DNA from: Aedoeadaptatus acetigenes
GTDB lineage: Bacteria > Bacillota > Clostridia > Tissierellales > Peptoniphilaceae
Reading direction: 5' to 3'
Assembly (NCBI RefSeq): GCF_025566985.1
Contig: NZ_JAOQJD010000003.1
Coordinates: 110,133 to 174,132, forward strand
DNA: 64,000 nucleotides
Positions 26,314 to 33,792 of this stretch are shown here, one piece after another. A program made the position numbers and the translations under genes. Each line of letters begins with the position of its first letter. The stretch's first letter is position 1. The notes under the pieces were generated by a model that did no database searches, had not been told where the DNA came from, and saw only the letters and a list, made by a program, of their open reading frames with translations.

Positions 26314-27057
26314 TTACTTTTCTTCCTTTTCATAAAAGCCGAAGCAGCGGGCGGAAAAACCGGGGCCGTGCACCACATTGGGATAGCCCACGGAGATCAC
26401 ACCGCCTGTGGCGGGCATTTTATCCAGATTCCGCATAAGCTCGATTTGGTAAATGTCTTGGGCCAAGACATAGGTTTCCACGGGAAGTCCACCGGCTTCG
26501 TTGGAAATAATCGAGGCGTCGGTGTCCGAGGTTTCGTGGCCGATGGCCTTGACCTTCCGCTCTTTAATCAGAAGCTCGCAGGCGGGGATGGACCAGCCCG
26601 GGTAGTGGCTCACACCGTTTACGTCGATGTTGTCGAAGTTTTCCCTGCGCTTGGACCAATCGGTTCTCAGGGCCACGAAGCAGCCTTCGGGAATGGTGCC
26701 GTGGATCTTTTCGTGGGCGAGAATGTCTTTTTCCGTGACCACGTAATCGGCATCGGCCTTCACCTTGTCCACCACATCCACGACGACCAGAGGCAGAATC
26801 GTATCCTTGGGATCCAGCTCATCAAGCATGCGTCCCCCTTCGGTGAAGTGGCCCGGGGCGTCGATGTGGGTGCCGTATTGGCTCACGATGCTGTATCGCA
26901 TGGCCGTAAAGGCGTGTTCTTTGAAATTAAAGATCTCCTCCCCTTCCATCGGCGGAAAACCCGCCCAGTGGGGCGTCTTGGCGCTGACCGAGTGGGACAG
27001 CTCCACCATTTCCACGCGGGATTTAAAATCTTTAAGCTCTTCCCATAATTTGTTCAT
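26314..27057 (-). CDS. Cyclase family protein (kynurenine-formamidase-like)
   Basis: 247 residues of the metal-dependent cyclase/kynurenine formamidase family. The HIDAPGHF motif (HxDxxxH, ~residue 82) supplies metal ligands; ALRTDWSK, GWSIPACELLIKERKVKAIGHETSDTDA and the end segment are typical. Members hydrolyse N-formylkynurenine or small cyclic amides; the substrate is unknown here. Start ATG 27057, ribosome-binding site GAGGTG, which lies inside an inverted repeat. An ISL3 element now sits immediately upstream, 60 nt from the start codon. Confidence 0.83.
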   Translation of the reverse strand: MNKLWEELKDFKSRVEMVELSHSVSAKTPHWAGFPPMEGEEIFNFKEHAFTAMRYSIVSQYGTHIDAPGHFTEGGRMLDELDPKDTILPLVVVDVVDKVKADADYVVTEKDILAHEKIHGTIPEGCFVALRTDWSKRRENFDNIDVNGVSHYPGWSIPACELLIKERKVKAIGHETSDTDASIISNEAGGLPVETYVLAQDIYQIELMRNLDKMPATGGVISVGYPNVVHGPGFSARCFGFYEKEEK

Positions 27058-27063
27058 AAAAAA

Positions 27064-27108
27064 TCACCTCTTCTCTTTCCCATTGTATCACAGGATAAGA
27101 AGAGGTGA
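27064..27108 (-). promoter_or_regulatory. Inverted repeat covering the cyclase ribosome-binding site
   Basis: TCACCTCTTCT (27064-27074) and AGAAGAGGTGA (27098-27108) are an 11-bp perfect inverted repeat. On the minus strand the 3' arm contains the GAGGTGA ribosome-binding site and is followed by TTTTTT and ATG 27057, so RNA read through from upstream would fold into a terminator-like hairpin that hides the site. An extended -10 (TG-A-TACAAT) lies in the loop; transcripts starting there lack the 5' arm. Function is inference. Confidence 0.5.
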
Positions 27109-27116
27109 ATTGTTTT
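27109..27116. repeat. 8-bp target-site duplication, left copy (ISL3 copy 1)
   Basis: ATTGTTTT directly abuts the left IS end and is repeated exactly at 28495-28502, the 8-bp duplication expected of ISL3-family insertion. Confidence 0.9.
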
Positions 27117-28494
27117 GGCTCTATGTCAACCATTGGGGAGTCTAGTGAAAACTAGGCTCCTTTTTGTTTTCCTAAAAGCCATTCATCACCGGTCTTTTGA
27201 ACAGACGAAAAGCAGTTTGGTTCGGAAATGATGAAAGTTACGCATCCCAAAAGCGACGCGCTTCACGGTCTTGATCTTGTTGTGCGTTCCTTCCACGTAG
27301 CCGTTACTCCACGGGTAATCAAAGCTGTTGGTGATCTCATCGAACCAGTTTTTGTAGGCGCGCAAGCAGTAGCGCCATTCCTTTTGCCCGCCTTTCTTTG
27401 CCTCTTCCATCCACTTTGAAAGAGCGGTGGCGGCGGTTTCTTTGTCGTTCCGAGAAAGGACGTAGGTGTAAAAGCCTTCTTTTAAGATGTAGGCGGTTCG
27501 TATGGCATCGCTCTTTTCGAGCATGGTGGCGACGAGACCTTTTTCCGCCTCTGTAAGGTCTTTAGCCGGCTTTTTCAGTAGACTGCGGCTTCGTTTAAAC
27601 CATTTTCTTTCCGTCGCCGTCATCCGTTTCTGTTCCCGCTTCCGCACATTTTCCAAGGCCCAATGGACTTGACGGATGAAATGGTACCGGTCGATGACAT
27701 GGGTACTTTGTGGAAAGAAAGCCTCTTTCACGCCTTTAAAGGTGCCGCACATATCGCTGACAAAGATCTCGACGCCGCGTCGTTCCGCTCGATCAATGGA
27801 AGAGAAATAAGCGGCTAAATCCTTGCCGTAGCGCGTCGGAAGAATATCGATGATTCGATGGGCCTCTCCATCGGCCAAGGTGGTTTGGTACTTGCTTCCG
27901 CCACTATCGCCCTTAAACTCGTCGATGCAAAAGACGCGAGGCAGCCGTTGACGGGGCACAAACAGACAAGCCACAATACGGAAAATACTCGTCGTTGAAA
28001 TGCCCACTTCCCGCGCCAACTCCGACACAGAACGAATATCCCGAAAAGCATCCACCACATAAGCGATTAAGCGCTTTGTCATCTGCTTGCCCTTGGCGGC
28101 AAAGGAAAGAGGTGCCTCAAAGCGCGCCCCGCAATCCTTGCAATCATACCGTGTCTTCTTAACCCGCAGAAGCACGTGCTTTCGGCGCATCGGTGCGTCC
28201 CGAAGCACTTGCTCCCGGTGATCGTGGACCCAAGCGTGGGTCGAGCCACAGTGAGGACAAACCCGATCATGAACGGGTTTGCAGTCAATGGTAATGAGCC
28301 GTCTTTCTTCTAAAACAGCGGTAACCTCAACATCTTGGATTCCTAAAAGTAATGTGGTAATATTGTTTTGCACTTGTTTGCCCCCCTTTATTATGTTGTG
28401 GTGATTTAATTTTAGGTGATAGGGAAAACAAGTGCTATCTTTTTGCACAAAAATATCCATTGAGGAATTACTCCCCAATGGATATTATAGAGCC
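27117..28494 (-). mobile_element. ISL3-family insertion sequence, copy 1 (intact)
   Basis: 1378 bp. The left end GGCTCTATGTCAACCATTGG and the inverted right end share GGCTCTAT and CCATTGGGGAGT, the GGCTCT-type termini of ISL3 elements. It is flanked by perfect 8-bp duplications ATTGTTTT. One transposase gene reads right to left. A GGAGtCTAGT-gaaa-ACTAGgCTCC hairpin with T-run at the left end would stop plus-strand transcription entering from outside. Near-identical copies lie at 46727-48105 and from 63827. Confidence 0.93.
27186..28373 (-). CDS. ISL3 family transposase, intact
   Basis: 395 residues from the GTG at 28373, which follows AGGGGGG and begins QNNITTLLLGIQDVEV, the usual ISL3 N-terminus. 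N-terminal zinc ribbon (CPHCGSTHAWVHDHR and CKDCGARF), an HTH region (SVSELAREVGISTTSIFRIV), then the DDE catalytic domain with FCIDEFKGDSGG, FVSDMCGTFKGVKEAFFPQ and a late Glu region near GYVEGTHNKIKTVKR. The frame remains open upstream to 28478 but lacks a ribosome-binding site there. Copy 2 carries a nonsense mutation. Confidence 0.92.
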   Translation of the reverse strand: MQNNITTLLLGIQDVEVTAVLEERRLITIDCKPVHDRVCPHCGSTHAWVHDHREQVLRDAPMRRKHVLLRVKKTRYDCKDCGARFEAPLSFAAKGKQMTKRLIAYVVDAFRDIRSVSELAREVGISTTSIFRIVACLFVPRQRLPRVFCIDEFKGDSGGSKYQTTLADGEAHRIIDILPTRYGKDLAAYFSSIDRAERRGVEIFVSDMCGTFKGVKEAFFPQSTHVIDRYHFIRQVHWALENVRKREQKRMTATERKWFKRSRSLLKKPAKDLTEAEKGLVATMLEKSDAIRTAYILKEGFYTYVLSRNDKETAATALSKWMEEAKKGGQKEWRYCLRAYKNWFDEITNSFDYPWSNGYVEGTHNKIKTVKRVAFGMRNFHHFRTKLLFVCSKDR

Positions 28495-28502
28495 ATTGTT
28501 TT
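28495..28502. repeat. 8-bp target-site duplication, right copy (ISL3 copy 1)
   Basis: ATTGTTTT, identical to 27109-27116. Its last two bases are part of the thiC TAA stop codon (28501-28503), so insertion hit the exact end of thiC without altering the protein. Confidence 0.9.
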
Positions 28503-29802
28503 ACAGAATATCGACTTCTTCGCCGGCGAGAGCTTTGTTCATGCTCCGTACGGCACAGAATTTCCCGCACATGGAGCAGGTTTCTTCCACTTCCGGCGCG
28601 CGGTCGTCCCGTACGGCCTTGGCGTGTTCCGGATCCATGGCTTCTTTAAACATGGCGTCCCAATCCAATTCCCGACGGGCCTTGCCCATGCGGTCGTCGG
28701 CATCCCTCGCGCCGGGAATGCCCTTGGCGATGTCGGCGGCGTGGGCGGCGATCTTCGATGCCATAATCCCTTGCTTTACGTCGTCGGCATTGGGAAGAGC
28801 CAAGTGTTCCGCCGGGGTGACGTAGCAGAGGAAAGCGGCGCCGCTCATGGCTGCCACGGCCCCGCCGATGGCGGCGGTGATGTGGTCGTAACCCGGGGCG
28901 ATGTCGGTGACGATGGGCCCGAGCACGTAGAAGGGCGCGCCCTTACAGAGGCTTTGTTGAATTTCCATATTGGCCTTGACTTGATTCAAGGGCACGTGAC
29001 CCGGGCCTTCGACCATGACTTGCACATCTTTGTCCCACGCCCGTTGAGTCAATTCCCCTAAGCGAACCAATTCTTCGATTTGAAGCAAATCGCCGGCATC
29101 GGCCAAACAGCCCGGGCGCGCGCCGTCGCCGAGGGAGATGGTCATGTCGTATTCGCGGCAAATGTCCAAAATTTCGTCGTAGTATTCGTAGAAGGGGTTT
29201 TCGTTGCCGGTCATGCTCATCCAGGCGAAAACCAAGGAGCCGCCGCGGCTGACGATGTTGGTGGTGCGGCCGAAGCGCTTTAATTGTTCCACCGTGCGGC
29301 GAGTCAGGCCGCAGTGCAAGGTGACGAAGTCGACGCCGTCTTCCCCGTGGGCGCGAATGACTTCGAGGAAATCTTCGGCCGTCAATTGACCCAGGTCTTT
29401 TTTATGGTAGATAACGGAATCGTAAATGGGCACGGTGCCGATCATGGCCGGGCATTCGGAGGTGAGCTTCCGTCTGAAAATCTTCGTATCCCCGTGGGTG
29501 GACAGGTCCATAATGGCGTCGCCGCCGAGTTCCACGGCGTAGTTTACTTTTTCCAGCTCTTCGTCCAGATCTTCCACGTCTTTTGAGACACCTAAGTTGA
29601 CGTTGATCTTGGTCTTTAACATGGAGCCGATGCCCGCGGGATCCAAGGATTTGTGGTTAATGTTGGCGGGAATGGCGACTTTTCCTTCCGCCACCCATTG
29701 TCTGATTTCTTCCGCCGTGCGATTTTCCTTTTCGGCGACGATTTCCATTTCCTTCGTAATGATTCCTTGACGTGCAGCGTCCATTTGTGTTGCGTATGCC
29801 AT
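28501..29802 (-). CDS. thiC: Phosphomethylpyrimidine synthase ThiC
   Basis: 433 residues. Radical-SAM enzyme that rearranges aminoimidazole ribotide to HMP-phosphate, the pyrimidine half of thiamine. The atypical C-terminal cluster motif CSMCGKFCAVR (Cx2Cx4C) is present, with IPANINHKSLDP, MDLSTHGDTKIFRR, SRGGSLVFAWM, GDGARPGCLADAGD and MVEGPGHVPLNQVK. Length fits the short (non-plant) ThiC. ATG 29802 overlaps the thiD stop by one base and has AGGAG upstream. Last gene of the TPP-riboswitch operon; an ISL3 element abuts the stop codon. Confidence 0.97.
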   Translation of the reverse strand: MAYATQMDAARQGIITKEMEIVAEKENRTAEEIRQWVAEGKVAIPANINHKSLDPAGIGSMLKTKINVNLGVSKDVEDLDEELEKVNYAVELGGDAIMDLSTHGDTKIFRRKLTSECPAMIGTVPIYDSVIYHKKDLGQLTAEDFLEVIRAHGEDGVDFVTLHCGLTRRTVEQLKRFGRTTNIVSRGGSLVFAWMSMTGNENPFYEYYDEILDICREYDMTISLGDGARPGCLADAGDLLQIEELVRLGELTQRAWDKDVQVMVEGPGHVPLNQVKANMEIQQSLCKGAPFYVLGPIVTDIAPGYDHITAAIGGAVAAMSGAAFLCYVTPAEHLALPNADDVKQGIMASKIAAHAADIAKGIPGARDADDRMGKARRELDWDAMFKEAMDPEHAKAVRDDRAPEVEETCSMCGKFCAVRSMNKALAGEEVDIL

Positions 29803-30581
29803 TATTTATTTCTCCTAACCATGTGATTGATCGGGCCTCGTCCTCGTCCCAGGTCGAGACCGTCAGCGATTGCGTCGTATACGTAATTTTTTGCTTCTTC
29901 CACGGCCTTTGCCTCATCGAGTCCCAGGGCCAAATACGAGGCGATGGCCGATGACAGGGTGCAGCCCGTGCCGTGGGTGTTGGGATTGTCGAGCATGGGT
30001 TTTTCAAAGATGTGGATGTTTCCGTCGTAGAATACATCCGCCGCCCGACCGGTGCCGTGGCCGCCTTTTACCAAGGCCGATGCGCCGTAGGCGTCGTAAA
30101 GGGCTTTGGCCGCCTTCTCTTGATCCGCCGCGGATTCGATTTTCATGCCCGTTAAAAGTTCCGCTTCGGGGATATTCGGCGTAAGGAGCGTGGCCAAGGG
30201 AAAGAGAACGGTTTTTAAACTTTCCATGGCCTCGTCTCGTAACAAAGGCGATCCGGAGGTGGCCACCATAACCGGATCGAGAACCACCGGGCCTTTGTAG
30301 CCCGCCAGCTCTTCGCCGATGATTTTTATGATCTCAGGGGATGAGACCATGCCGATTTTTACGGCGTCGGGGGAAATGTCCGTCATTACAGAGCGAATCT
30401 CTTCCGCCACAATCTCGCCGCCCAAGTCGAAAATGGCCTGCACCCCGGTGGTATTTTGCGCGGTAATGGCGGTAATGGCCGAGGTGGCGAAAACCCCCAG
30501 GGCCGTGGCGGTTTTTATATCCGCCTGAATCCCCGCGCCGCCGGAGGAGTCGCTGCCGGCGATGGTGAGCATCGTCTTCAC
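29802..30581 (-). CDS. thiD: Hydroxymethylpyrimidine/phosphomethylpyrimidine kinase
   Basis: 259 residues. Phosphorylates HMP and HMP-P to HMP-PP. Motifs: TIAGSDSSGGAGIQADIKT, TAQNTTGVQAI, VVLDPVMVATSGSPLL, LTPNIPEAELLTG, ALVKGGHGTGRAADVF and NTHGTGCTLSSAIASYLALG (anion hole). I place the start at GTG 30581: GGGAGG lies 7 nt upstream and GTGA overlaps the thiE stop by 4 nt, a classic coupled junction. GTG 30596 and ATG 30572 are alternatives. Confidence 0.95.
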   Translation of the reverse strand: MKTMLTIAGSDSSGGAGIQADIKTATALGVFATSAITAITAQNTTGVQAIFDLGGEIVAEEIRSVMTDISPDAVKIGMVSSPEIIKIIGEELAGYKGPVVLDPVMVATSGSPLLRDEAMESLKTVLFPLATLLTPNIPEAELLTGMKIESAADQEKAAKALYDAYGASALVKGGHGTGRAADVFYDGNIHIFEKPMLDNPNTHGTGCTLSSAIASYLALGLDEAKAVEEAKNYVYDAIADGLDLGRGRGPINHMVRRNK

Positions 30582-31264
30582 TTCGCCGCCTCCCACTTCT
30601 CTGCCAATTCTTTCGCCGCGGCCTTGGGATCTTCCGCCGAGGCGATGGCGGAGACGACGAAAAATCCGTCCACGCCGGTTTCGGCCAGGGCTTTCATGTC
30701 CTCGGCCTTTACGCCGCCGCCGATGGTAATGGGCAGAGGCGAAATGGCCGCGAGCTCCTTAATTTCTTCGACGGTGCGGTAGACGATGTTTCCGTTTTCG
30801 TCCAGACCGCAGTCTTTTTTCGTATCCGTTTCGTGGAAGGGGCCGGCGCCGAAGTAATCCACGTCCTTGAAATTTCCTTCCCGGACGTAGCGGGTCAAGT
30901 CGCCGGTGGGCGCGGAGAGGCCGATGACCGCATCGGGACCTAAGTATTTTCGGCACACGGACACGGGAATATCCGATTGGCCCATGTGGACGCCGTCGAT
31001 TTTCGCTCCCGCTTCTCGCGCCGCCAGAGCTACGTCCATGCGGTCGTTAATGAGCAGTGTGACCTCGTCTTCTTTCTTCATGGATGCGATGAGATCCGAC
31101 GCCCCACGAGCCAGGTCGATCATTTCCCGCGCCGATGCGGTTTTCGAACGCAGCTGAATGCAGGTAAATCCCGCCTCGATGGCATCACGAATAATGGGAA
31201 GCACCGGGCGGTTCCAGGTGTTTTCAGGGCCGACGACGAAGTATTTTTCAATGCTGAATTTCAT
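30578..31264 (-). CDS. thiE: Thiamine-phosphate synthase (first copy)
   Basis: 228 residues. Joins HMP-PP and thiazole phosphate to thiamine phosphate. TIM-barrel motifs TCIQLRSKTASAREMIDLA, LLINDRMDVALAAREAG, GVHMGQSDIPV, YFGAGPFHETDTKK and ITIGGGVKAEDMKALAETG are present; the DTKKDCGLDENG loop differs from the common PTxTK form. The start ATG 31264 abuts the thiM stop with no gap. Inside the riboswitch operon. Confidence 0.92.
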   Translation of the reverse strand: MKFSIEKYFVVGPENTWNRPVLPIIRDAIEAGFTCIQLRSKTASAREMIDLARGASDLIASMKKEDEVTLLINDRMDVALAAREAGAKIDGVHMGQSDIPVSVCRKYLGPDAVIGLSAPTGDLTRYVREGNFKDVDYFGAGPFHETDTKKDCGLDENGNIVYRTVEEIKELAAISPLPITIGGGVKAEDMKALAETGVDGFFVVSAIASAEDPKAAAKELAEKWEAAK

Positions 31265-32080
31265 TTAAATCTCCTTCATGGGGCAGGCGGTCAAATCGTC
31301 GCCGGTCATATTGGACAGGGCGTCTAAAAAGGCCACCTTAAAGCTCGCCGTGCCCTCGGCTTTCTTTTCCGCTATGGCGCCGGCCACATTGTAGGCATTG
31401 GTGGCCGCCACCGCCGCCGTAAAGGGGTCCGTGACCGAATGATAAACGGCGCAGACGCCGCCTAAAGAGCAGCCGCTTCCCGTAATGCGGGCGAAGTATT
31501 CGCTGCCGCCGAAGGAGAGAATGGTGCGCTCGCCGTCGGTGATTAAATCGTCTTTTCCCGACACGCAGACGGCGCCCTTAATGAAGCGGGCCAAGGTCTC
31601 CGCCGCTTCTCGCGCCGATTCCACGCTCTCCGTGGAATCCACGCCGCGCACTTTGCCTTCGTCGGTGTCGATTAAGCCCCACATTTTCGCCAGGGTAATC
31701 ACTTCCGAGGCGTTGGCGCGGACGATGGCCGGGGGATAATCTTTCATATCCGTCAAGAGCTTGGTCCTCAGCTCGCCCATGCCTGCCGCCACGGGATCCA
31801 ACACATAGGCGCACTTTTCGTGGGCGGCCTTCGCCGCATTGGGCACGGTTTCGGCGTGGACGGGAATCAAGGTGCCCACGTTGATGTAGAGGCATTTGGC
31901 GATCTCTGCCATGGTATTTCCCTCGTCGGGCATGTAGACCATGGCCGCCGAACCGCCCACGGCGATTTGTGCGTTGGCGACGAAATCGATGGTGACGAAA
32001 TTTGTAATAGACGGAGCCATGGGGCAGTTTGCCCGCACGTCTTCCTGTGCTTTTATTAAGGCATTCTTTAAATCGTTCAT
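31265..32080 (-). CDS. thiM: Hydroxyethylthiazole kinase
   Basis: 271 residues. Salvages thiazole by phosphorylation. Motifs: CPMAPSITNFVTIDFVAN, AVGGSAAMVYMPDE, NVGTLIPVHAETV, VLDPVAAGMGELRTK, VRANASEVITLAK and ITGSGCSLGGVCAVY. First gene behind the TPP riboswitch. Start ATG 32080 has GGAAGGA upstream; a longer frame to 32113 runs into the riboswitch terminator region. Confidence 0.95.
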   Translation of the reverse strand: MNDLKNALIKAQEDVRANCPMAPSITNFVTIDFVANAQIAVGGSAAMVYMPDEGNTMAEIAKCLYINVGTLIPVHAETVPNAAKAAHEKCAYVLDPVAAGMGELRTKLLTDMKDYPPAIVRANASEVITLAKMWGLIDTDEGKVRGVDSTESVESAREAAETLARFIKGAVCVSGKDDLITDGERTILSFGGSEYFARITGSGCSLGGVCAVYHSVTDPFTAAVAATNAYNVAGAIAEKKAEGTASFKVAFLDALSNMTGDDLTACPMKEI

Positions 32081-32100
32081 TTTGTCCTTCCTTTCGAGAC

Positions 32101-32240
32101 AAAAAAAAGGCATCTTCCCGTGAGAAGATACCTAAATTAAGGCCGCCCGAAAAGGCGGGCCATGCATTCCTACGCGAGTCTTAACTCACAGGTTCAAAGG
32201 GTCAGGTTTTACCTTCTCAACTATCAAAGTTCCCCTTGCG
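32101..32240 (-). promoter_or_regulatory. TPP (THI-box) riboswitch upstream of thiM
   Basis: On the minus strand: GGGGAACTTTGATAGTTGAGA, ACCTGACCCTTTGAACCTG and GACTCGCGTAGGAA, the conserved TPP aptamer core (about 32240 to 32160). Two hairpins follow: GGCCCGCC-ttttc-GGGCGGCC (32161-32141) and an expression-platform terminator GGTATCTTC/GAAGATGCC with a T-run (32132 to 32101), 21 nt before thiM. TPP should switch off thiM-thiE-thiD-thiC. Confidence 0.93.
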
Positions 32241-32249
32241 CTATTCATT

Positions 32250-32281
32250 TAAAAAGACCTTACCATTCGGCAAGGTCTTTG
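32250..32281 (-). terminator. Terminator after the EFR1-type gene
   Basis: Minus-strand AAAGACCTTGCC-gaat-GGTAAGGTCTTT followed by TT, directly upstream of the TPP aptamer. It separates the flavodoxin/ferredoxin gene from the thiM operon. Confidence 0.75.
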
Positions 32282-32301
32282 TCAAATAAAAAACCACGAC
32301 G

Positions 32302-32362
32302 AATAAGCCGACCCGCGCTTCTGAAAAGTCGACAGGCGGCTTATTTCGCGCCACGTGGCGCG
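32302..32362. repeat. Nested palindromes in the gap before thiM
   Basis: AATAAGCCG (32302-32310) pairs with CGGCTTATT (32337-32345), and a perfect 16-nt palindrome CGCGCCACGTGGCGCG follows at 32347-32362. They lie between the flavodoxin-type gene stop (32401) and its apparent terminator. No T-run of a standard terminator follows either on the minus strand; on the plus strand TTTTTTT follows at 32371. Role unknown. Confidence 0.5.
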
Positions 32363-32400
32363 CGCCGTAATTTTTTTGGACGGATAAACGATCGATGGCT

Positions 32401-33147
32401 CTATTTTTCAAGCACCTTTTCCAGCGTATAGCGGAATTTTCCCGCCGTCTTCTTTCCGTACTCGATGGCTTCCACCGGGCAGTAATTCATGCAAGCCATG
32501 CAGTGGGTGCAGCGGTCGTACCACACGGGCCGCCCTTCCTCGAGCTTCACATTGGCTAAAATGCAGCGGCGTTCGCATTCGCCGCAGGAGATGCAGTTGT
32601 CCTTGGCGTAAAAGGGCTTGGCCTTCACAAAAAGGGCGTAATAGGCGCCGTTGATGGATGTAAGCAGTCGGCCGAGAATGCCCGCGCCTTTCGCGCCGCT
32701 TTTTTTCGCCGCGATTCTATCTGCGATTTCATCGATTTTTTTATCGGCTTTGGCGATAATGGTTCGGGCTTCGGCCGTCTTCGGCACATCGAACATGGCG
32801 ATGTAGTTTTCAGGCATGATCACCTCAAAGGCGCCGCCGTAGGCCAGGTTTTTCTCCCGGGCCATTTTTTCTTCGTACACCGACGCGCCGCCGATGCCGG
32901 AGCCGCAGGTCATGACCAAATAAAGGGTTTCGGCCTCCACCTCGATCTGATTCCAGTAATCTTCCACGATGCGGGGCACGCGCCAACAATAGGTCGGCGT
33001 CACCAAGATCACGGTGTCGTCCTTGATGGCCTCCATGGCGCCGGTTTTGATGCGCTCCCCTATATCCACGGCGTCCACACCTAATTTATCGGCCAGTTTT
33101 CTCGCCACATAGGCGCTGTTTCCCGTGCCGCTGTAATAATAAATCAT
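32401..33147 (-). CDS. EFR1-type flavodoxin/ferredoxin fusion protein
   Basis: 248 residues. N-terminal flavodoxin-like domain (IYYYSGTGNSAYVARKLAD, FMN phosphate loop; then VTPTYCWRVPRIVEDY) and two C-terminal [4Fe-4S] motifs: CISCGECERRCILANV and CTHCMACMNYCPVEAIEYG. It should shuttle low-potential electrons in the cytoplasm. It follows thiE2 by ~30 nt, with an extended -10-like TG-T-TATACT in the gap, and precedes the second thi operon. An electron donor role for ThiH/ThiC is inference from position. Start ATG 33147 with AGGAGGGG. Confidence 0.88.
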   Translation of the reverse strand: MIYYYSGTGNSAYVARKLADKLGVDAVDIGERIKTGAMEAIKDDTVILVTPTYCWRVPRIVEDYWNQIEVEAETLYLVMTCGSGIGGASVYEEKMAREKNLAYGGAFEVIMPENYIAMFDVPKTAEARTIIAKADKKIDEIADRIAAKKSGAKGAGILGRLLTSINGAYYALFVKAKPFYAKDNCISCGECERRCILANVKLEEGRPVWYDRCTHCMACMNYCPVEAIEYGKKTAGKFRYTLEKVLEK

Positions 33148-33177
33148 AAACCCCTCCTATGGGAGCAGTATAACATA

Positions 33178-33792
33178 TTACAGATCTTTCATTCGGGCGC
33201 GGAGGCTTTTTACCGCCGCTTCGGGATCGACCGCGTATTGAATGGCGGAAACCACGCAGATGCCGTCGAAGTCCTCGCCCTTTAGCTCGGGGAGGGTCTT
33301 TTCGTTGATGCCGCCGATGGCGTACACGGGCACCTTCGCGCATTTTTTAATGGCGCGGAAGGTCTCCATGGACGTGTGGCGGGTAATGACTTTGGTCTGC
33401 GTGGGGAAAAGGGCGCCGGTGCCGAAGTAGCTTGCCCCTTCCGCTTCCGCTTCTTTTGCCCGCTCCACGGTTTTTACCGAGGCGCCGATGAGGGCATTTT
33501 CCCCTAAAATGGCCCGAGCTTCTTTCACGGCCATGTCGTCGTCTCCCAAGTGGACGCCGACGCCTAATTTTTTCGCCACGTCCACCCGATCGTCGATGAT
33601 CAGGGGCGTGTCGTATTTATCCGCTTCTTTTTTTATTCGAAGGGCCCGCGCGTAGACTTCCTCGTCGGAAAGCTCTTTTTCTCTGAGCTGGATCAAATCC
33701 ACCCCGCCTCGTAAGGCCGCGAAGACGTCTGCGAAAAAATCCTCTTCGTCGTCGTACTTTGTGGAATCCGTAATGTAATAAAGCGTCTTCAT
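33178..33792 (-). CDS. Thiamine-phosphate synthase-like protein (second copy)
   Basis: 204 residues. ThiE/TenI fold: LIQLREKELSDEEVYARAL, LIIDDRVDVAKKLGVGVHLGDDD, GASVKTVERAKEAEAEGASYFGTGALFPTQTK and VYAIGGINEKTLPEL. The PTQTK substrate loop is closer to canonical ThiE than in the first copy, so it is probably a functional thiamine-phosphate synthase; a TenI-like role is the alternative. It overlaps the thiH stop by 4 nt (ATGA). Last gene of the thiSFGH operon. Confidence 0.88.
   Translation of the reverse strand: MKTLYYITDSTKYDDEEDFFADVFAALRGGVDLIQLREKELSDEEVYARALRIKKEADKYDTPLIIDDRVDVAKKLGVGVHLGDDDMAVKEARAILGENALIGASVKTVERAKEAEAEGASYFGTGALFPTQTKVITRHTSMETFRAIKKCAKVPVYAIGGINEKTLPELKGEDFDGICVVSAIQYAVDPEAAVKSLRARMKDL

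Noticed and set aside
32162..32431. 89-aa plus-strand ORF
   Set aside because: Lies antisense to the TPP riboswitch and terminators; not a gene.
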